Origin: Armadillidium nasatum
Taxonomy: Eukaryota; Arthropoda; Malacostraca; Isopoda; Armadillidiidae
Length of the DNA stretch: 42,500 nucleotides
Assembly (NCBI GenBank): GCA_009176605.1
Contig: SEYY01005681.1
Location: forward strand, 1 to 42,500
Direction: 5' to 3'
Shown here: positions 28,060-42,500 of the stretch, in pieces
Position numbering within the stretch: position 1 is the first letter of the stretch
How the letters are laid out: the number at the start of each line of letters is the position of its first letter
Position numbers and translations under genes: made by a program
Notes under the pieces: model-generated
The model's input: the letters and a program-made list of their open reading frames with translations, nothing else
Told to the model about the DNA's origin: nothing
Databases searched by the model: none

Positions 28060-29997
28060 TCATTCCATATTCTTTCCATTCAACTAAACCTAACAAACAT
28101 TGTTTTAACTCTACTTGTTCTTATGCTTTCCACCAAAGAGATGCTTCCCTCAGGAATTACAGTAATCTTCAAACCCCAGAAACTCATCCAACTTATATTT
28201 CAACTTATACTTTCTGAGTTGTAAATGCCATAATATTTCTAGTTCCTTTTAATCTTGCTCTTTCTGGCAATTTGAATTCTTTCACTTTCCGTCCTCTAGT
28301 ATCTTCTAATAGCACAACTGCTGTTTTACCTTCTACAAAAGCTGAACTCTTCCCTCAAACTTTTGCCTTTAAATCTAACTTCGATGATTCCTGAGCTATT
28401 CCTACTTTAACCCCACCTCAAACTTATTTATGCCTAATATTGCAATTTCTTCGAAAGTTGTCATTTTTCTTTCCTCTGTGCTTAACACTAAGAATGCGTA
28501 TATTTTTTATGTTGTCCCTCTTGTGATTCTCAAAACTTGTACTTCTGAGCTAGCACCCTGCTTTGGTAAACTATTTCGTCTAAGTCTCTCTCTACATTGA
28601 CATTTTCTTCTTGCTGGAAACGTGCGGTCATTCAGACTATGCAGAATAGGGGTAACCCCTCTCAACCCTCTTACTATCACCCTACTTCTTTGACATCCTT
28701 TCCTTCTAAAGTTTTCGAATCTATCCTTAATAACAAGAAGGTTTGGAAACCAATTAATCTAATTTTATCTCCGATCGGCATTACAGATTTGGTAAAAAAC
28801 GCTCACCTAGTGATCTTCTATTCTTTTTGTCTGTCTTTTAGTCCTTCGCTATTCGGTGTTTAGTTGAATCTTTCGCTGTGGCGCTAGACATATCGAAAAC
28901 CTTTGATAGAGTCTGGCGCAAAGCTTTGATTTCCAAACTTTCCTCTTTCGGAATCTATCCTTTATCTGTTACCTTCTTTCTCATTTCCTTTCTTGCAGTA
29001 GAGGGTCACCATTCTTCCTTTAAATCTATAAGTAGGGGTGTTCCTCAAGGACCTGTCCTATCCTCAACTCTTTTTTTACTTTTCTTTTTTGACCTTCTTT
29101 CTATTACTTCATTACATATATGCTCCTATTCTAATGACTCCACCCTTCATTACTCCTTTCACTTTGAAAAACGCCCATCCCAACATCAGTTAATTGACGC
29201 AAGAAGAGTGGCTTTGAAGCAACTGATCTCTGATCATTCTCGAATTTCGAACTGGGGCAAAGAAAACATGGTCGCTGTCAATGCTTAGAAAAATTAAATT
29301 TCTCCATTTTTGTATTCGACACAACCTTCCAGCCTTCCACACAATTATGACATTTTCTTCAAAACCACTTGACTCAAATATTCATCTTCAAATTTCTCGG
29401 CGTTTCTTTTTCTCGTGATCTTTCATGGAAAGATGTTGGGTGTTCTGAGACAACTTCGGATTTTTTTACACCACTCCAATTACTCTCTTTATAGGGATAT
29501 TATTTGAGCCTGTATGGAGTCGCTTCATACATCTGAGGTGGTTTTATGCATACAGTTCTTCTCGAAAATGTAGGGTCCAGAGCTTTTCGTCTTATAAACT
29601 ATATTGCTGTTACTAATTCTCTCCAACCTCATTCTGTCCGTCGAATTGTTGCATCACTCTCTCTATGCTATCACTATTACAGCAGACTCTGCTCTTCTGA
29701 ACTCTCACTTCGCATACCTCCTCCATTGAGAATGGCTCTTGCAACACAACCTTCTTCACTGTCTCATACTTTCTCTTTCTAGCATTCCAATCCTAAACTT
29801 GATCGCTATGCTCAATCTTACATGTAATCTATTGGTAAAGTCTGGAACACACTCCCTTTATCTGTTTTTCCAACATCCTTTGGTTTGCACACTTTTTAAC
29901 GAAATGTATTAGGTCATATCAATCATTAACGTCCAGATTTTTTTATATTTACCAACTCTGGTGGAAAATGGTTGGCATCTGGCCTTTGCCCACCAAA

Positions 29998-30000
<3 letters not shown>
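28060..30000 (+). mobile_element. LINE copy 2, 5'-truncated, inside the transporter intron
   Basis: Begins at TTCATTCCATATTC, equivalent to about 12237 of copy 1, so the endonuclease is absent. It keeps the linker, reverse transcriptase and C-terminal region through SVFPTSFG-like sequence, and ends GGCCTTTGCCCACCAAAGGA directly followed by (TA)n. The catalytic box reads YSND instead of YADD, and many stops and frame changes are present. It has the same orientation as the host gene and ends only about 80 bp before the last transporter exon. Confidence 0.88.
28878..29288 (+). pseudogene. LINE copy 2 reverse transcriptase piece
   Basis: A 136-codon frame with ALDISKTFDRVWRKALISKL (box 3, first catalytic Asp), RGVPQGPVLSSTLFLLFF (box 4), YSNDSTLHYSFH (box 5, catalytic Asp pair damaged: Ser-Asn in place of Ala-Asp) and ISNWGKENM. 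It has the same domain order as copy 1, and the catalytic change shows that this copy cannot be active. Confidence 0.85.

Positions 30001-30075
<75 letters not shown>
30001..30075. repeat. (TA)n tail of LINE copy 2, about 75 bp
   Basis: A TA array between the LINE 3' end and the splice acceptor of the last transporter exon; only TGTTATAG separates it from the coding sequence. Confidence 0.95.
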
Positions 30076-30078
<3 letters not shown>

Positions 30079-30080
30079 AT

Positions 30081-30082
30081 AG
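30081..30082 (+). promoter_or_regulatory. Splice acceptor of the last transporter exon, next to (TA)n
   Basis: The AG at 30081-30082 is supported by the exact phase-1 join ACA G|GA GTA. There is no pyrimidine tract: the 80 bases upstream are (TA)n plus TGTT. The acceptor thus lies almost inside the LINE tail. Confidence 0.8.
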
Positions 30083-30246
30083 GAGTAGTAAGAGATGCAA
30101 CCTCTACATACACATATACTTTGTGGATGTTGGCAATTGCAGTTCTTGTGGCTTTTTGTATGTGGCTCATGATTCCATGCGCAGAAAAATTCGACAAGAA
30201 GAAACATCGAAATAAGGAGAATAATCAAGATTTTTCGAAATGTTAA
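30083..30246 (+). CDS. SLC16-like monocarboxylate transporter, last exon (TM12 and tail)
   Basis: Joined to 23310 in phase 1, this gives a Gly followed by [15 protein letters not shown], the family's RD-TGSY block before TM12, then the helix [15 protein letters not shown] and a basic cytosolic tail ([17 protein letters not shown]) ending in Cys and a TAA stop. The four visible exons together give about 479 residues, so with a missing N-terminal exon the protein would be somewhat above 500 residues, in the range of the family. The tail is short, with no PDZ-type end obvious. Confidence 0.9.
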
Positions 30247-30396
30247 GTTTAAATGAGAAGCATCAGGAATCTTTGAATCTTTTCTTTTTATTGTGTCCAA
30301 ATTATTTCATGTTCAAAGTTAGCATTCAAAAACAACTTAAAAATTAAACGCAGTGATATTAAAAGATTGAATGAAACATGGTAGTAAGAATTCTTC

Positions 30397-30402
30397 AATA
30401 AA
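30397..30402 (+). terminator. Polyadenylation signal of the transporter gene
   Basis: AATAAA lies about 150 bp past the stop codon, just before a (TA)n array. It is the only canonical signal between the stop and the next element. A 3' untranslated region of about 160-180 bases would result. Confidence 0.6.
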
Positions 30403-30404
30403 CA

Positions 30405-30411
<7 letters not shown>

Positions 30412-30493
<82 letters not shown>
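30412..30493. repeat. (TA)n microsatellite, about 83 bp
   Basis: A TA array just past the AATAAA signal of the transporter gene. Confidence 0.95.
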
Positions 30494-30497
<4 letters not shown>

Positions 30498-30847
30498 AAT
30501 AACAAAAACTTTAACTAATTATTATAACTACATTTCATTTAAAATTGCACAATAATAGTGAAAATGACCATAATTTCAAAATGAAAATAATATACATTTT
30601 ATCTTACGCTGAATTATAACTTGTATTTAGTGTCTTATTGAATTGAATCAAATGCTAATTAAGAGAAAGAAGTCTATATGAAATATTCAATATTTTTTAT
30701 AACAATATTTATCAGTGCAAAAAAAATATATTACTGATACTGTTATCTTTAGAAACCGAATCAGAATTTAGAATAGACAACATTGATCTATTAATCTATT
30801 GTACGTTGAAATCAGAATGGTGTGTGAGAGAGAAGGTTATTGTAAAC
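30494..30847. other. Non-coding spacer
   Basis: AT-rich, with no gene or repeat recognised. It ends at the presumed hAT terminus. Confidence 0.5.
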
Positions 30848-31200
30848 CAATGCTTCCCAACCTTTTTAGGAGGAGCCCCCACTTGAATCCCCAATTTATT
30901 TTCACCGCCCACCTCCCATTATCAAATTGAAATTTGAATACCAATGTAAACTATTATGAAGTACAAATAAATTTTTAAAATCTAATATCAAAATAACAGT
31001 AAAATGTTTTCATTTGTTTAAGAACAACTAATATTTTGCCATTCCAATTTGTTGGTGACCTCAGTAATGTTTGTGAATTCTGTTTAACCTTACAATATGT
31101 AAACAGATTTAATAAACATGATCTTATCTATCAAAACTTAAAATTAGTTTTTAATATTAAAATTATGTTAAAAAGACAGACCAAGTTATTTATAAAGGTA

Positions 31201-31412
31201 CAGTCGTGAACAGAAGTTCGTTCCTATTAAGCTGGAAATAAATATTTATGTAAAAAGGAGATCATTTCATAAAAGCTCTATTTTGAATAAAAAGAGAATA
31301 AAAACATTGAGTGGGGCTTAATTGAACTGTGATTGGCTGAATCTGAGATGATCTCCATTTTATATAAATATTTATTTCCAGCCTAATAGGAACGAACTTC
31401 TGTTCACGACTG
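31201..31412. mobile_element. 212-bp MITE of Tc1/mariner type
   Basis: Ends are inverted over about 47 bp: CAGTCGTGAACAGAAGTTCG at the left and the reverse complement CGAACTTCTGTTCACGACTG at the right, extending through ATAAATATTTAT. It is flanked by TA on both sides (31199-31200, 31413-31414). A TA duplication and CAGT start fit a Tc1/mariner non-autonomous element. It is inserted in the 3' non-coding part of the hAT remnant. Confidence 0.85.
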
Positions 31413-31449
31413 TACATGTTTCAAAATATTAAGCAGATAACTTATGTAA

Positions 31450-33400
31450 GGTTATATTTATACATGTTTAATGTGATGTTTGACTTTGGTGTTTACTCGC
31501 AAGATTGAGGTTCAATGATGCTTTAAAGAATTCGCAAATCACCCCTTTTCTACTACTTGTAGGACGTTTCTCTGCTAAGTTATCAGTCAAGTGACAGTAC
31601 TAAAACCAAATTCCGTCATATAGGAAGTTTAGAATGCAGTAAAAATAAATTTTTACAGCTTACCACAACTTTTGGTACTTTTCAGAATTATCCTTTTGTA
31701 TCCAAAATTCCTGGTATGATTGTTTTGTTTAAAGAGGGTTTTAATTCGAAGTCAATTTTTGCAAATCAATCAACTCCATTTCCATAGAGGACTCCATTTC
31801 CTTTGTGCATAACTCAGAAAACTGATTGATTAACCAATCTGGTACTTGGAGATTTAGAAGATCTTGATATCTGAACTTCATATCCTCGTGTGATAAGTTC
31901 AAATGGTCAAAAAAACTAAGGAGGTCGTCATCTAGTATGGAATTACCATCTTTTTCCAGCTGTTCCATATTCGGAAATTGAGACAGTTCCCTACAACCAA
32001 TATTTTCTTTTGAATACTGAAAGCTTCGCAATAAATGAGCAAATAACTGATTTTGCTTTAGGGGACCCTTGGATTTCATTTTAATCAAAATTTTCATTCG
32101 ATTCTCCTAAAAATTTCAGTATATAGAGCTTTTTTCCCGACGAATATAGTCGATTCCTAACGTTTTTTCGAGAGATTTAATGTTTAGCAGTTATATGGGA
32201 ATGTTTTTCAAAATTTAAATCTACGGTGAAGCCACATAAAAAATATTTTTAGTCTGAAATTTGGAACATATGTTCCTTATTCTATTGGCTACAAAAACTT
32301 CTGATATAATTTTGCTCCCAGAGTTACACAAAAAACAGTATTAGTCCAAGACTGACTCACTGTCGAAAGAAATTATTTTTTGGAAAAAAAAAAATTCCAA
32401 TTTTCGAGGAAAAATATTTTTTAAAAAAAAGTATAATTACTACGTAAATAAATTTTGGCATACTTATAGAGGAGTGTTGACGCTACAAATTCTTTTTTAT
32501 ACTTTGTTCGATCTGATTTGTTTGTTCCGAGATATGATCTCTCAAAAGAGGTCTATTTTTAGAAAATTTTCAAAAATTTCAAAAGTTTGAGAGGCTATAC
32601 CTTCCTTCAAACAATTAGCATTTAATAATGCTCTAAATAAATGTTGTAGACCTATCTCTCCTCTAAACAATGTCCAAATTTAATCAAAATGCTCGCATAG
32701 GATTTTTTTTAAATAATTTTTTTCTCCGAAAGGGAAAAAAAATTTCAAAAAAAAATTCGACTGAATATATCTTTTTTTTTGGACGTGATATCAAAAATCG
32801 CTTGCGACTGATTAAAGAGATTGGGGCTAAGATTATTTAGGCCAATTTTCATCTCACGTGGAAAAAATTTTTTTAGATCTAATTCTTTTTTTCTTTTTTT
32901 TTTTTTTTTTGAATAATGACCACTAATACCTATGAAACCGTTATAGACTCATAAAAACACTAAAAATAGAGCTTTTTTTCACCGGAAAAAAAGCTATATA
33001 CACTGAAAATTTCTGCCAAATCGATTAAAAAATAAAAAAAAACTGTGAAATCCAAGGGTCCCCTTAAGATATATATCACTTCTCTGCAAATGCAAATTTA
33101 TGTTATTGAATTTACTATATAAATCAGACCTATTTGAAATATCATATTTGCAGGCCTCGAGTTCTTCACTCAAATAGCTACTTTTAGATCCTAGAAAAAA
33201 TTCGGTGACAGAATAAAATGGAATAAAATTGTAAAAATAAAGAAGGAATAAAATTGTTTTTAGCAATCGTCTTTTGATAGCCATCGAACATCAGTATTTA
33301 GCAACAGACGTTCAAATTCTTCATCATTAGAAATGCAGAGCTGTAGAAATAATCGAGAATTAAGAGAATGAGATTTATTTTTATTTATTGATGGGATAAC
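31450..33400 (-). pseudogene. hAT transposase (ZBED5/FAM200-like), broken
   Basis: Reading leftwards on the minus strand, the family blocks appear in order. LLLNTDVRWLSKDDC lies near 33275-33325. After a frame change come EFFLGSKSSYLSEELEACKY and LYSKFNNINLHLQ. After the foldback insertion come QNQLFAHLLRSFQYSKENIG, ELSQFPNMEQL, DLLSFFDHLNLSHEDMKFRY, LLNLQVPDWLINQF and EMELIDLQKL. After stops come FWIQKDNSEKYQKLW (start of the hAT dimerisation region) and a final LASKHQSQTSH. The N-terminal BED finger and catalytic N-terminal part are absent. Transposase inactive; the family call rests on many aligned motifs. Confidence 0.85.
32061..33063 (-). mobile_element. Foldback element 2, inserted in the hAT transposase
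   Basis: Starts GGGGACCCTTGGATTTCA and ends with the inverted copy TGAAATCCAAGGGTCCCC, flanked by TTTA at 32057-32060 and TTAA at 33064-33067, consistent with a TTAA duplication with one change. Inside, inverted arms carry CAGTATATAGAGCTTTTTTC (32118) against GAGCTTTTTTTC and AAGCTATATACACTG near 32970-33005. The element is similar to foldback element 1 in reverse orientation through most of its interior but has different outer ends. Length 1,003 bp, non-coding. It splits the hAT transposase coding sequence. Confidence 0.85.
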
Positions 33401-33420
33401 AATACCAAGGGATTTACTAA

Positions 33421-33942
33421 GGTAACTTAAGTTCCTTCAACTAAATGTTGCCTATAAATAACATAGTACACTGTAAGAACATTCGGTATGATTTTCTTTA
33501 AAAATGCAGGAAGCATTCATTCTTTAATATCATTTTAGTACTAGAAAGCCGTCAGTGCACTGGGAAATATTAATATTCCTAATTAGTCATATCTGACAGC
33601 TTTGCTAAAAAGTATGACGACATTTTTATTACCGGACTTCTGGTTCCTTTTTGTTGCCAATTAATATCGATGCTTACTTTATGATAATTGCATAGCAACT
33701 GAAGGCTCGCATTCTTCCATGATCTGCAAGCTATTTCACCAGTTTCGAAAATGTACAAAATTTAGTTTTTAATTAAATTAGTTCCTTTACCATTCAAAAT
33801 TTTTTTCAGATACGCATAAGCAATTCCTCAGTCGCGCGAAAATTCATGCTTCCACCAACTTTCTTTTAAATAAAATAAAAAAATAAAAAAATAAAAAATA
33901 TAAAAATAAAATAATTAAAGAAAGACAAACATTTTAAAAGCT
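33421..33942. other. Non-coding spacer
   Basis: AT-rich sequence with no gene recognised, becoming A-rich (AAAAATAAAA type) at 33860-33920 before the (TA)n tail of LINE copy 3. Confidence 0.5.
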
Positions 33943-34150
<208 letters not shown>

Positions 34151-34475
34151 TATATCTCCTCCGGTGGGCAAAGGCCAGAGGCCTACCAAATTTCACCGGA
34201 GATGGGAAAAATCTATTCTGGTCGAACACCCAACCTCTTAGAAGCGTGTTCAGAAAGAGAAGTAATGTGATCTTTCCAAGAAAGATCACGAGAAAAGGAT
34301 ACGCCAAGAATATTATGAACAGATGAAGGTTTGAGTTGTGTGTTTTCGAAGAAGACATTATAGTTGCATGGAAGATTGTGTCGAGTAGAGAGAAGGAGGA
34401 ATTGAGTTTTTAAGGCATTGAAAGCAACCATGTTTTCTCTGCCACAATTTGAGATGCGTGAAAGATCAGAGGCTA

Positions 34476-34940
34476 GCTGCTCCAAGGCTACCCTTTCTCG
34501 AGTTTATCAACTGCTGTTGGGTAGGACGTTTTTCAAACCGGAAGGAGTATTGAAGGGTGAAGTCATCAGCATAGGAGTGGAAAGGAGATGAGGTAATAGG
34601 AACAAGGTCATTAATGAAAAGCAGAAAAAGTGTTGGAGATCGGACAGAACCCTGAGGAACACCACTATTAATAGATTTAAAGGAAGAACGGTGACCGTCT
34701 ACAACAGCTGCTCCAAGGAATCTTCCTTGCGCCTAGTAACTGTTGTTGGGAGGGGCGCCTTTCAAATTGAAAAGAGTAATGAAGGGTGGAGTCATCAGCA
34801 TATGAGTAGATAGGAGATGAAGTAACAGAGAGAAGGTCATTAATGAAAAGTAGGAAAATTGTTGGGGATAGAACAGATCCTTGAGGAACACCACTATTAG
34901 TAGATTTAAAGGAAGAGCGGGGGCCGTCTATAAATGCTAC
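34476..34940 (-). repeat. Duplicated catalytic segment in LINE copy 3, period 229 bp
   Basis: Two diverged units, starting at AGCTGCTCCAAGG near 34476 and 34705, each contain the minus-strand box 4 and the YADD catalytic box (GTCATCAGCATA on the + strand, near 34562 and 34791). The units differ at many positions, so this is not a recent tandem slip. Confidence 0.85.
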
Positions 34941-35031
34941 TATAGAACGACCGGAAAGGAAATCAGAGAGAAGGTCACAGAGAGATGGAAAGAAGTTAGG
35001 AAGTTAGGAAATCAAAGCTTTGTGCCAGACT

Positions 35032-35892
35032 CTATCGAAAACTTTCGATATGTCTAGCGCAACAGCAAAATGATTCACCGAAATGCCGAAGAGCGGAGAA
35101 CCAAGAGTCAGAGAGAAGGGAAAGGAGATCAACAGTAGAGTGCTTTTTACGAAAGCCATACTGGCGTTCAGAGATAAGATTGAAAGAATTGAAATGTTTC
35201 CAAATCTCCCTGTTAAGGATAGATTCGAAAACTTTCGAAAGAATGTAGGTTAAAGAAATGGGACGATAGTTAGAGGGTTGAAAGGGGTCCCCCTTTTTCG
35301 GCACAGGCTGAATGAGGCCACGTTTCCAACAAGAAGGAATAGTTGAAGTTGAGAGACAAAGACGAAATAATTTACCAAGGCAGGGTGTAAGCTCCGAAGA
35401 ACACGTTTTGAGAACCGCAGGAGGAATATCATCGGGACCAGACGCCTTCTTAGTATTAAGCTCAGAAAAAGCAGAAATGACATCTTTAGAAGAAATTCTA
35501 ATTTTAGGCATTAATGAGTTGAAGGAGGTTGAAGGAGGAGGAATAGCTCCGGAATCGTCTAAGGTTAAGTTAGAGGCAAAAGTTTGAACAAAGAGTTCAG
35601 CTTTAGAAGAAGGTAAAACAGCAGTTGTGCCGTAGGAAGATATTAAAAGAGGGAAAGAGGAAGAAGCAAAGTTAGAGTTCACATTTTTTTGAAAAATGAC
35701 AGAAAGAGCGTGAGGAAGAAGAACCAGAAAGATTATTGCATTTTCTACGGAGAAAAGAGTTTTTAGTTTTACGAATGGTAGATTTTGCACGATTTCGGGA
35801 TGAAATATAAGTAGCATGAGTTTCTGGAGTTTGAAGACGATGGTTATCTCAGAATTCAATATTCCTGCGGTGGATAGCACGAGAACAAGCAT
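35032..35892 (-). pseudogene. LINE copy 3 linker and N-terminal reverse transcriptase
   Basis: A 286-codon frame, the longest clean coding piece of any copy. It has KAELFVQTFASNLTLDDSG, KKASGPDDIPPAVLK (box 1), GKLFRLCLSTSTIPSCWKRG, PVPKKGDPFQPSNYRPISLT (box 2, intact NYRPISL) and SERQYGFRKKHSTVDLLSLL. It leaves the reading frame just before the first catalytic Asp (ALDIS block), so the enzyme is interrupted. Confidence 0.85.
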
Positions 35893-37187
35893 AGTTAAAC
35901 GAAGGTTTGTTAGGTTTAGAAGAAGGGAAAGAAAATAGAATGTACGCCCCCATGCCAGAGAGATTCACCTCAGTACTGCGTTCTGCACACTCTGAGGGAC
36001 AACTCCCATGGTAGCAATAATCATTCCATTTGAAATCAAAGAAGTATGACCGTAAGTACGACAAGCTTGCGACACCGAAATGCCACAAGCGATTCCTTTC
36101 AATAGAAGGGGATTTTCTTGCGGAAGACTTTAAAAACTATTACAAGAACTGAGTTTCGGTCGTTTTGACAGGACTAGATACGGAGATAAGAAGGTGATCG
36201 GAGAAACCCAGAGGAGGAAAGAGTTTAACAGTATAAGGAGAAAGATTAGAAATTAGAAAAATGTCTAGAATGTTGGGTTCATCTCTAAGACGACCAGGAA
36301 TACGAGTACTGAGCTGCACCAATTGTGCAAGGTCGTTTTGGATAGCGAAATGGAAGGCACTCTCACTTGCTTTATGATGAGAGCTAGGAGAAAGCAATTG
36401 GCGATGGTGAACATTGAAATCACTTAATATGATGATTTCCGAGAAAGGCGAAGAAGAGAGAATGCTCTCTATTTTGGAGTTTAAATAGTCGAAAAATTTA
36501 GAATAGTCAGTAGAATTAGGAGATAAATAAACAGAACAAATGAGTTTAGTTGTAGAATGGCAAGAGAGCCTAAGCTATAAGGTGGAAAATTCAAAAGACT
36601 CCAAATTAGAGACACGAGAACAAACGGCATCATTACGCACGTATGCTCAACAACCGCCTTTGGCTGAAAATTGAGGATAGAGACAGTAGGAGGAAACATA
36701 ATAGGGTTTGCTGTCAGAGCACTCAAACATCTGAGTTTCGGTTAAGAATAAGAGGTGAGGTCTAGAAGAAGAGAGGTGACGTTCAACAAAGTGGAAATTG
36801 GATTGCAGACTGCGAATGTTGCAGAAATTAAGGAAAAAAATAGACCTTGCATCAGGACAAGCCGGCAGCTGTATCTTGGTGGCACCAACCTCATCACCGC
36901 AGGCCACCAATTCCCAATTGGTGATGGGGAAGGGGTGGATGAGTTGCTATATTTGGAAGCCGCCCCCGGGGCTTCTCCGAGGCTACTGTTGTTAAGGCCA
37001 TCATTTTTTTATTTTTTTTAAAGAAAAAGGGTGTCTGTATTAATGTTGTGTGTGTGAAAGAAAGCCTACTCCGTGTAGAAGAAGGCGAGCGCGAAATGGA
37101 ACGAAACATTGGGCACCGGGATGAGATGGGAAGTACCCTTAACATCCCATATACCCAATGGGGGTAATCTCGTTACTTCCCTAATCA

Positions 37188-37525
<338 letters not shown>

Positions 37526-37623
37526 GGTTGAAAGATAAGAATGGGTACGATTGTAAGAGAATTGTGGCGGGCACCACCCCACGAAAGTGGGAAAGGTGAT
37601 TGTGAAATAAATAAATAAATAAA

Positions 37624-41522
<3,899 letters not shown>

Positions 41523-42500
41523 CAGGGCTGGGGAGCCTGAGCCCTAGCTTGAGCCAGAGATAGAACTGGAGTTCAAAATTGGAATCAGCTCCAGCTCCTA
41601 ATATATTCTGCTATCAAATTAGCATTCATTATTAAATCTTTCTTAAATTTTTATTGTAATTCATTACTTCTCACTATGAATTGTGAAATATTTCTGCCCA
41701 TTAGTACAGTAATCGGTAATACTGAAGGCATACAACAACATAAAATAATTATAATTCTCTTTAAAGTTGATTTTAAGTAACATTTTCACAATGAAAACCA
41801 GGCTATGTAATAAATCAACAGTATCGAAATATTTTAAAAAAGTGAAATTGAAGAGAATATATTGCTTTGTCAAGTTGCAATAGATGAAGTCGTCTGTGGA
41901 ATGAAAATAAGTGCTAAACATCTAATTCAGAACGCCATTTGCAAAGATATCTTGAAATCTTAAAAATAACAGAAGAAAACCAAAGTTAGATTACAGCAGC
42001 TACACCAAACATTTCATGTACAACCTTCTATTTCTAGATTTTAACAAGTCAAAGGTAATGATATCAATGACAGCTAAAAAATTTAAAACGCATATTATCC
42101 AAATGGTTGCAAATGAAGAAGTACCCTTAAAATACTTTTCCTCTTCAGAATTTACTGGATTATAATGGAGAATTAGCCAAAAATTAGACGTTCTATGGAA
42201 AGGCATGGTGTCAGAAAAATGGTGATAAGTGAATCTGAAAGGCAGAGAAAAGTAATGAAACAAATGCTCCATGGAAACGTTTTTTCCTAAAAATGAATGC
42301 TAGTACTAGACAGAGAATAAATAATTTTGCAATAAATGTCAAACTAACCAGCTCAAATAATGAAATAACAACAGGTACAATAACGCTCGAGAAACTCAAG
42401 CGCAACATTTATCAGAATTTAAAAGAAATCTAGTTGAGGAAGTCCTCAAAGAGTCTGAACTTACAAAATAGAAAGTTTCAGGAGTTATAACGGATAATGT
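41523..42500 (+). mobile_element. Second hAT transposon, left part, runs off the window
   Basis: CAGGGCTGGGGAGCCTGAGC at 41523 has the form of a hAT terminus, followed by a GAGC/GCTC-rich subterminal stretch. The transposase starts on the + strand about 0.5 kb further in. The right end lies beyond the window. Confidence 0.6.
42083..42500 (+). pseudogene. hAT transposase fragment (BED-zinc-finger type), 3' part outside the window
   Basis: Frame 1 (about 42085-42160) gives FKTHIIQMVANEEVPLKYFS then SSEFTGL. A second frame (about 42196-42430) gives ERHGVRKMVISESERQRKVM, GNVFFLKMNASTRQRINNFA, INVKLTSSNNEITTGTITLE and a stop. A third (about 42437-42500) gives EVLKESELTK, a stop, and VSGVITDNV. 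These are consecutive parts of the catalytic region of hAT-like transposases: the TDN block holds a conserved acid, and the FFLKMDA-TR-R-NYFAINV block is typical. At least two frame changes and several stops make it inactive. A zinc finger upstream (41880-41990) is not clearly readable. It differs from the ZBED5-like remnant at 31450-33400. Confidence 0.75.

Larger units (their letters stand above)
30848..33420 (-). mobile_element. hAT transposon remnant (ZBED5/Buster-like)
   Basis: The left edge, CAATGCTTCCCAACCTTTTT at 30848-30867, has the form of a hAT terminal inverted repeat (CAGTGGTTCCCAACC type). The transposase is on the minus strand and ends about 0.6 kb inside this terminus. No matching opposite terminus was found to the right before LINE copy 3, so the 5' half is lost or replaced. 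Two other elements are nested in it (31201-31412 and 32061-33063). Confidence 0.75.

Overview
The window looks like AT-rich, repeat-dominated nuclear DNA from an arthropod, most likely a decapod crustacean. The evidence is spliced coding exons with GT/AG borders, four copies of a jockey-like LINE whose protein resembles those I recall as abundant in crab and shrimp genomes, tRNA-derived SINEs, hAT and TTAA-flanked DNA transposons, and about eighteen long (TA)n arrays making up roughly 8% of the sequence. The species call comes from memory of protein families, not from a search.

The one host gene I can support is an SLC16-like (monocarboxylate transporter family) major facilitator gene on the + strand. 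Its last four coding exons are 16347-16617, 22022-22834, 23119-23310 and 30083-30246. All three introns are phase 1, and an AATAAA signal follows at 30397. The first exon(s), carrying transmembrane segment 1, are not seen. Its introns have been filled with transposable elements: intron 16618-22021 holds two opposed copies of a tRNA-headed retroposon about 0.9 kb long, and intron 23311-30082 holds a foldback element, a minus-strand LINE fragment, a 5'-truncated LINE and four of the large (TA)n arrays.

Layout. 1-6.8 kb: duplicated and inverted repeat block with a TTAA-flanked foldback element sitting inside a 125-bp tandem repeat. 6.9-10.6 kb: (TA)n, unrecognised non-coding DNA, and a decayed minus-strand transposon-like gene. 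10.9-16.2 kb: LINE copy 1, interrupted by a 1.3-kb insertion and by a tandem SINE array. 16.3-30.4 kb: the transporter gene. 30.8-33.4 kb: a decayed minus-strand hAT (ZBED5/Buster-like) element carrying two nested insertions, a 212-bp Tc1/mariner-type MITE and a second foldback element. 33.9-41.2 kb: LINE copies 3 (-) and 4 (+), arranged head to head around three (TA)n arrays. 41.5-42.5 kb: start of a second hAT element that runs off the window.

The main theme is the link between retroelements and (TA)n. Every LINE copy with a preserved 3' end runs directly into (TA)n, three copies are flanked by (TA)n on both sides, and the SINE array and the tRNA-headed retroposons also end in (TA)n. This suggests a retrotransposition machinery that either targets (TA)n or makes (TA)n tails. 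A second theme is a family of near-palindromic elements about 0.9-1.0 kb long, with three divergent members here. No virus-like or LTR element was recognised.
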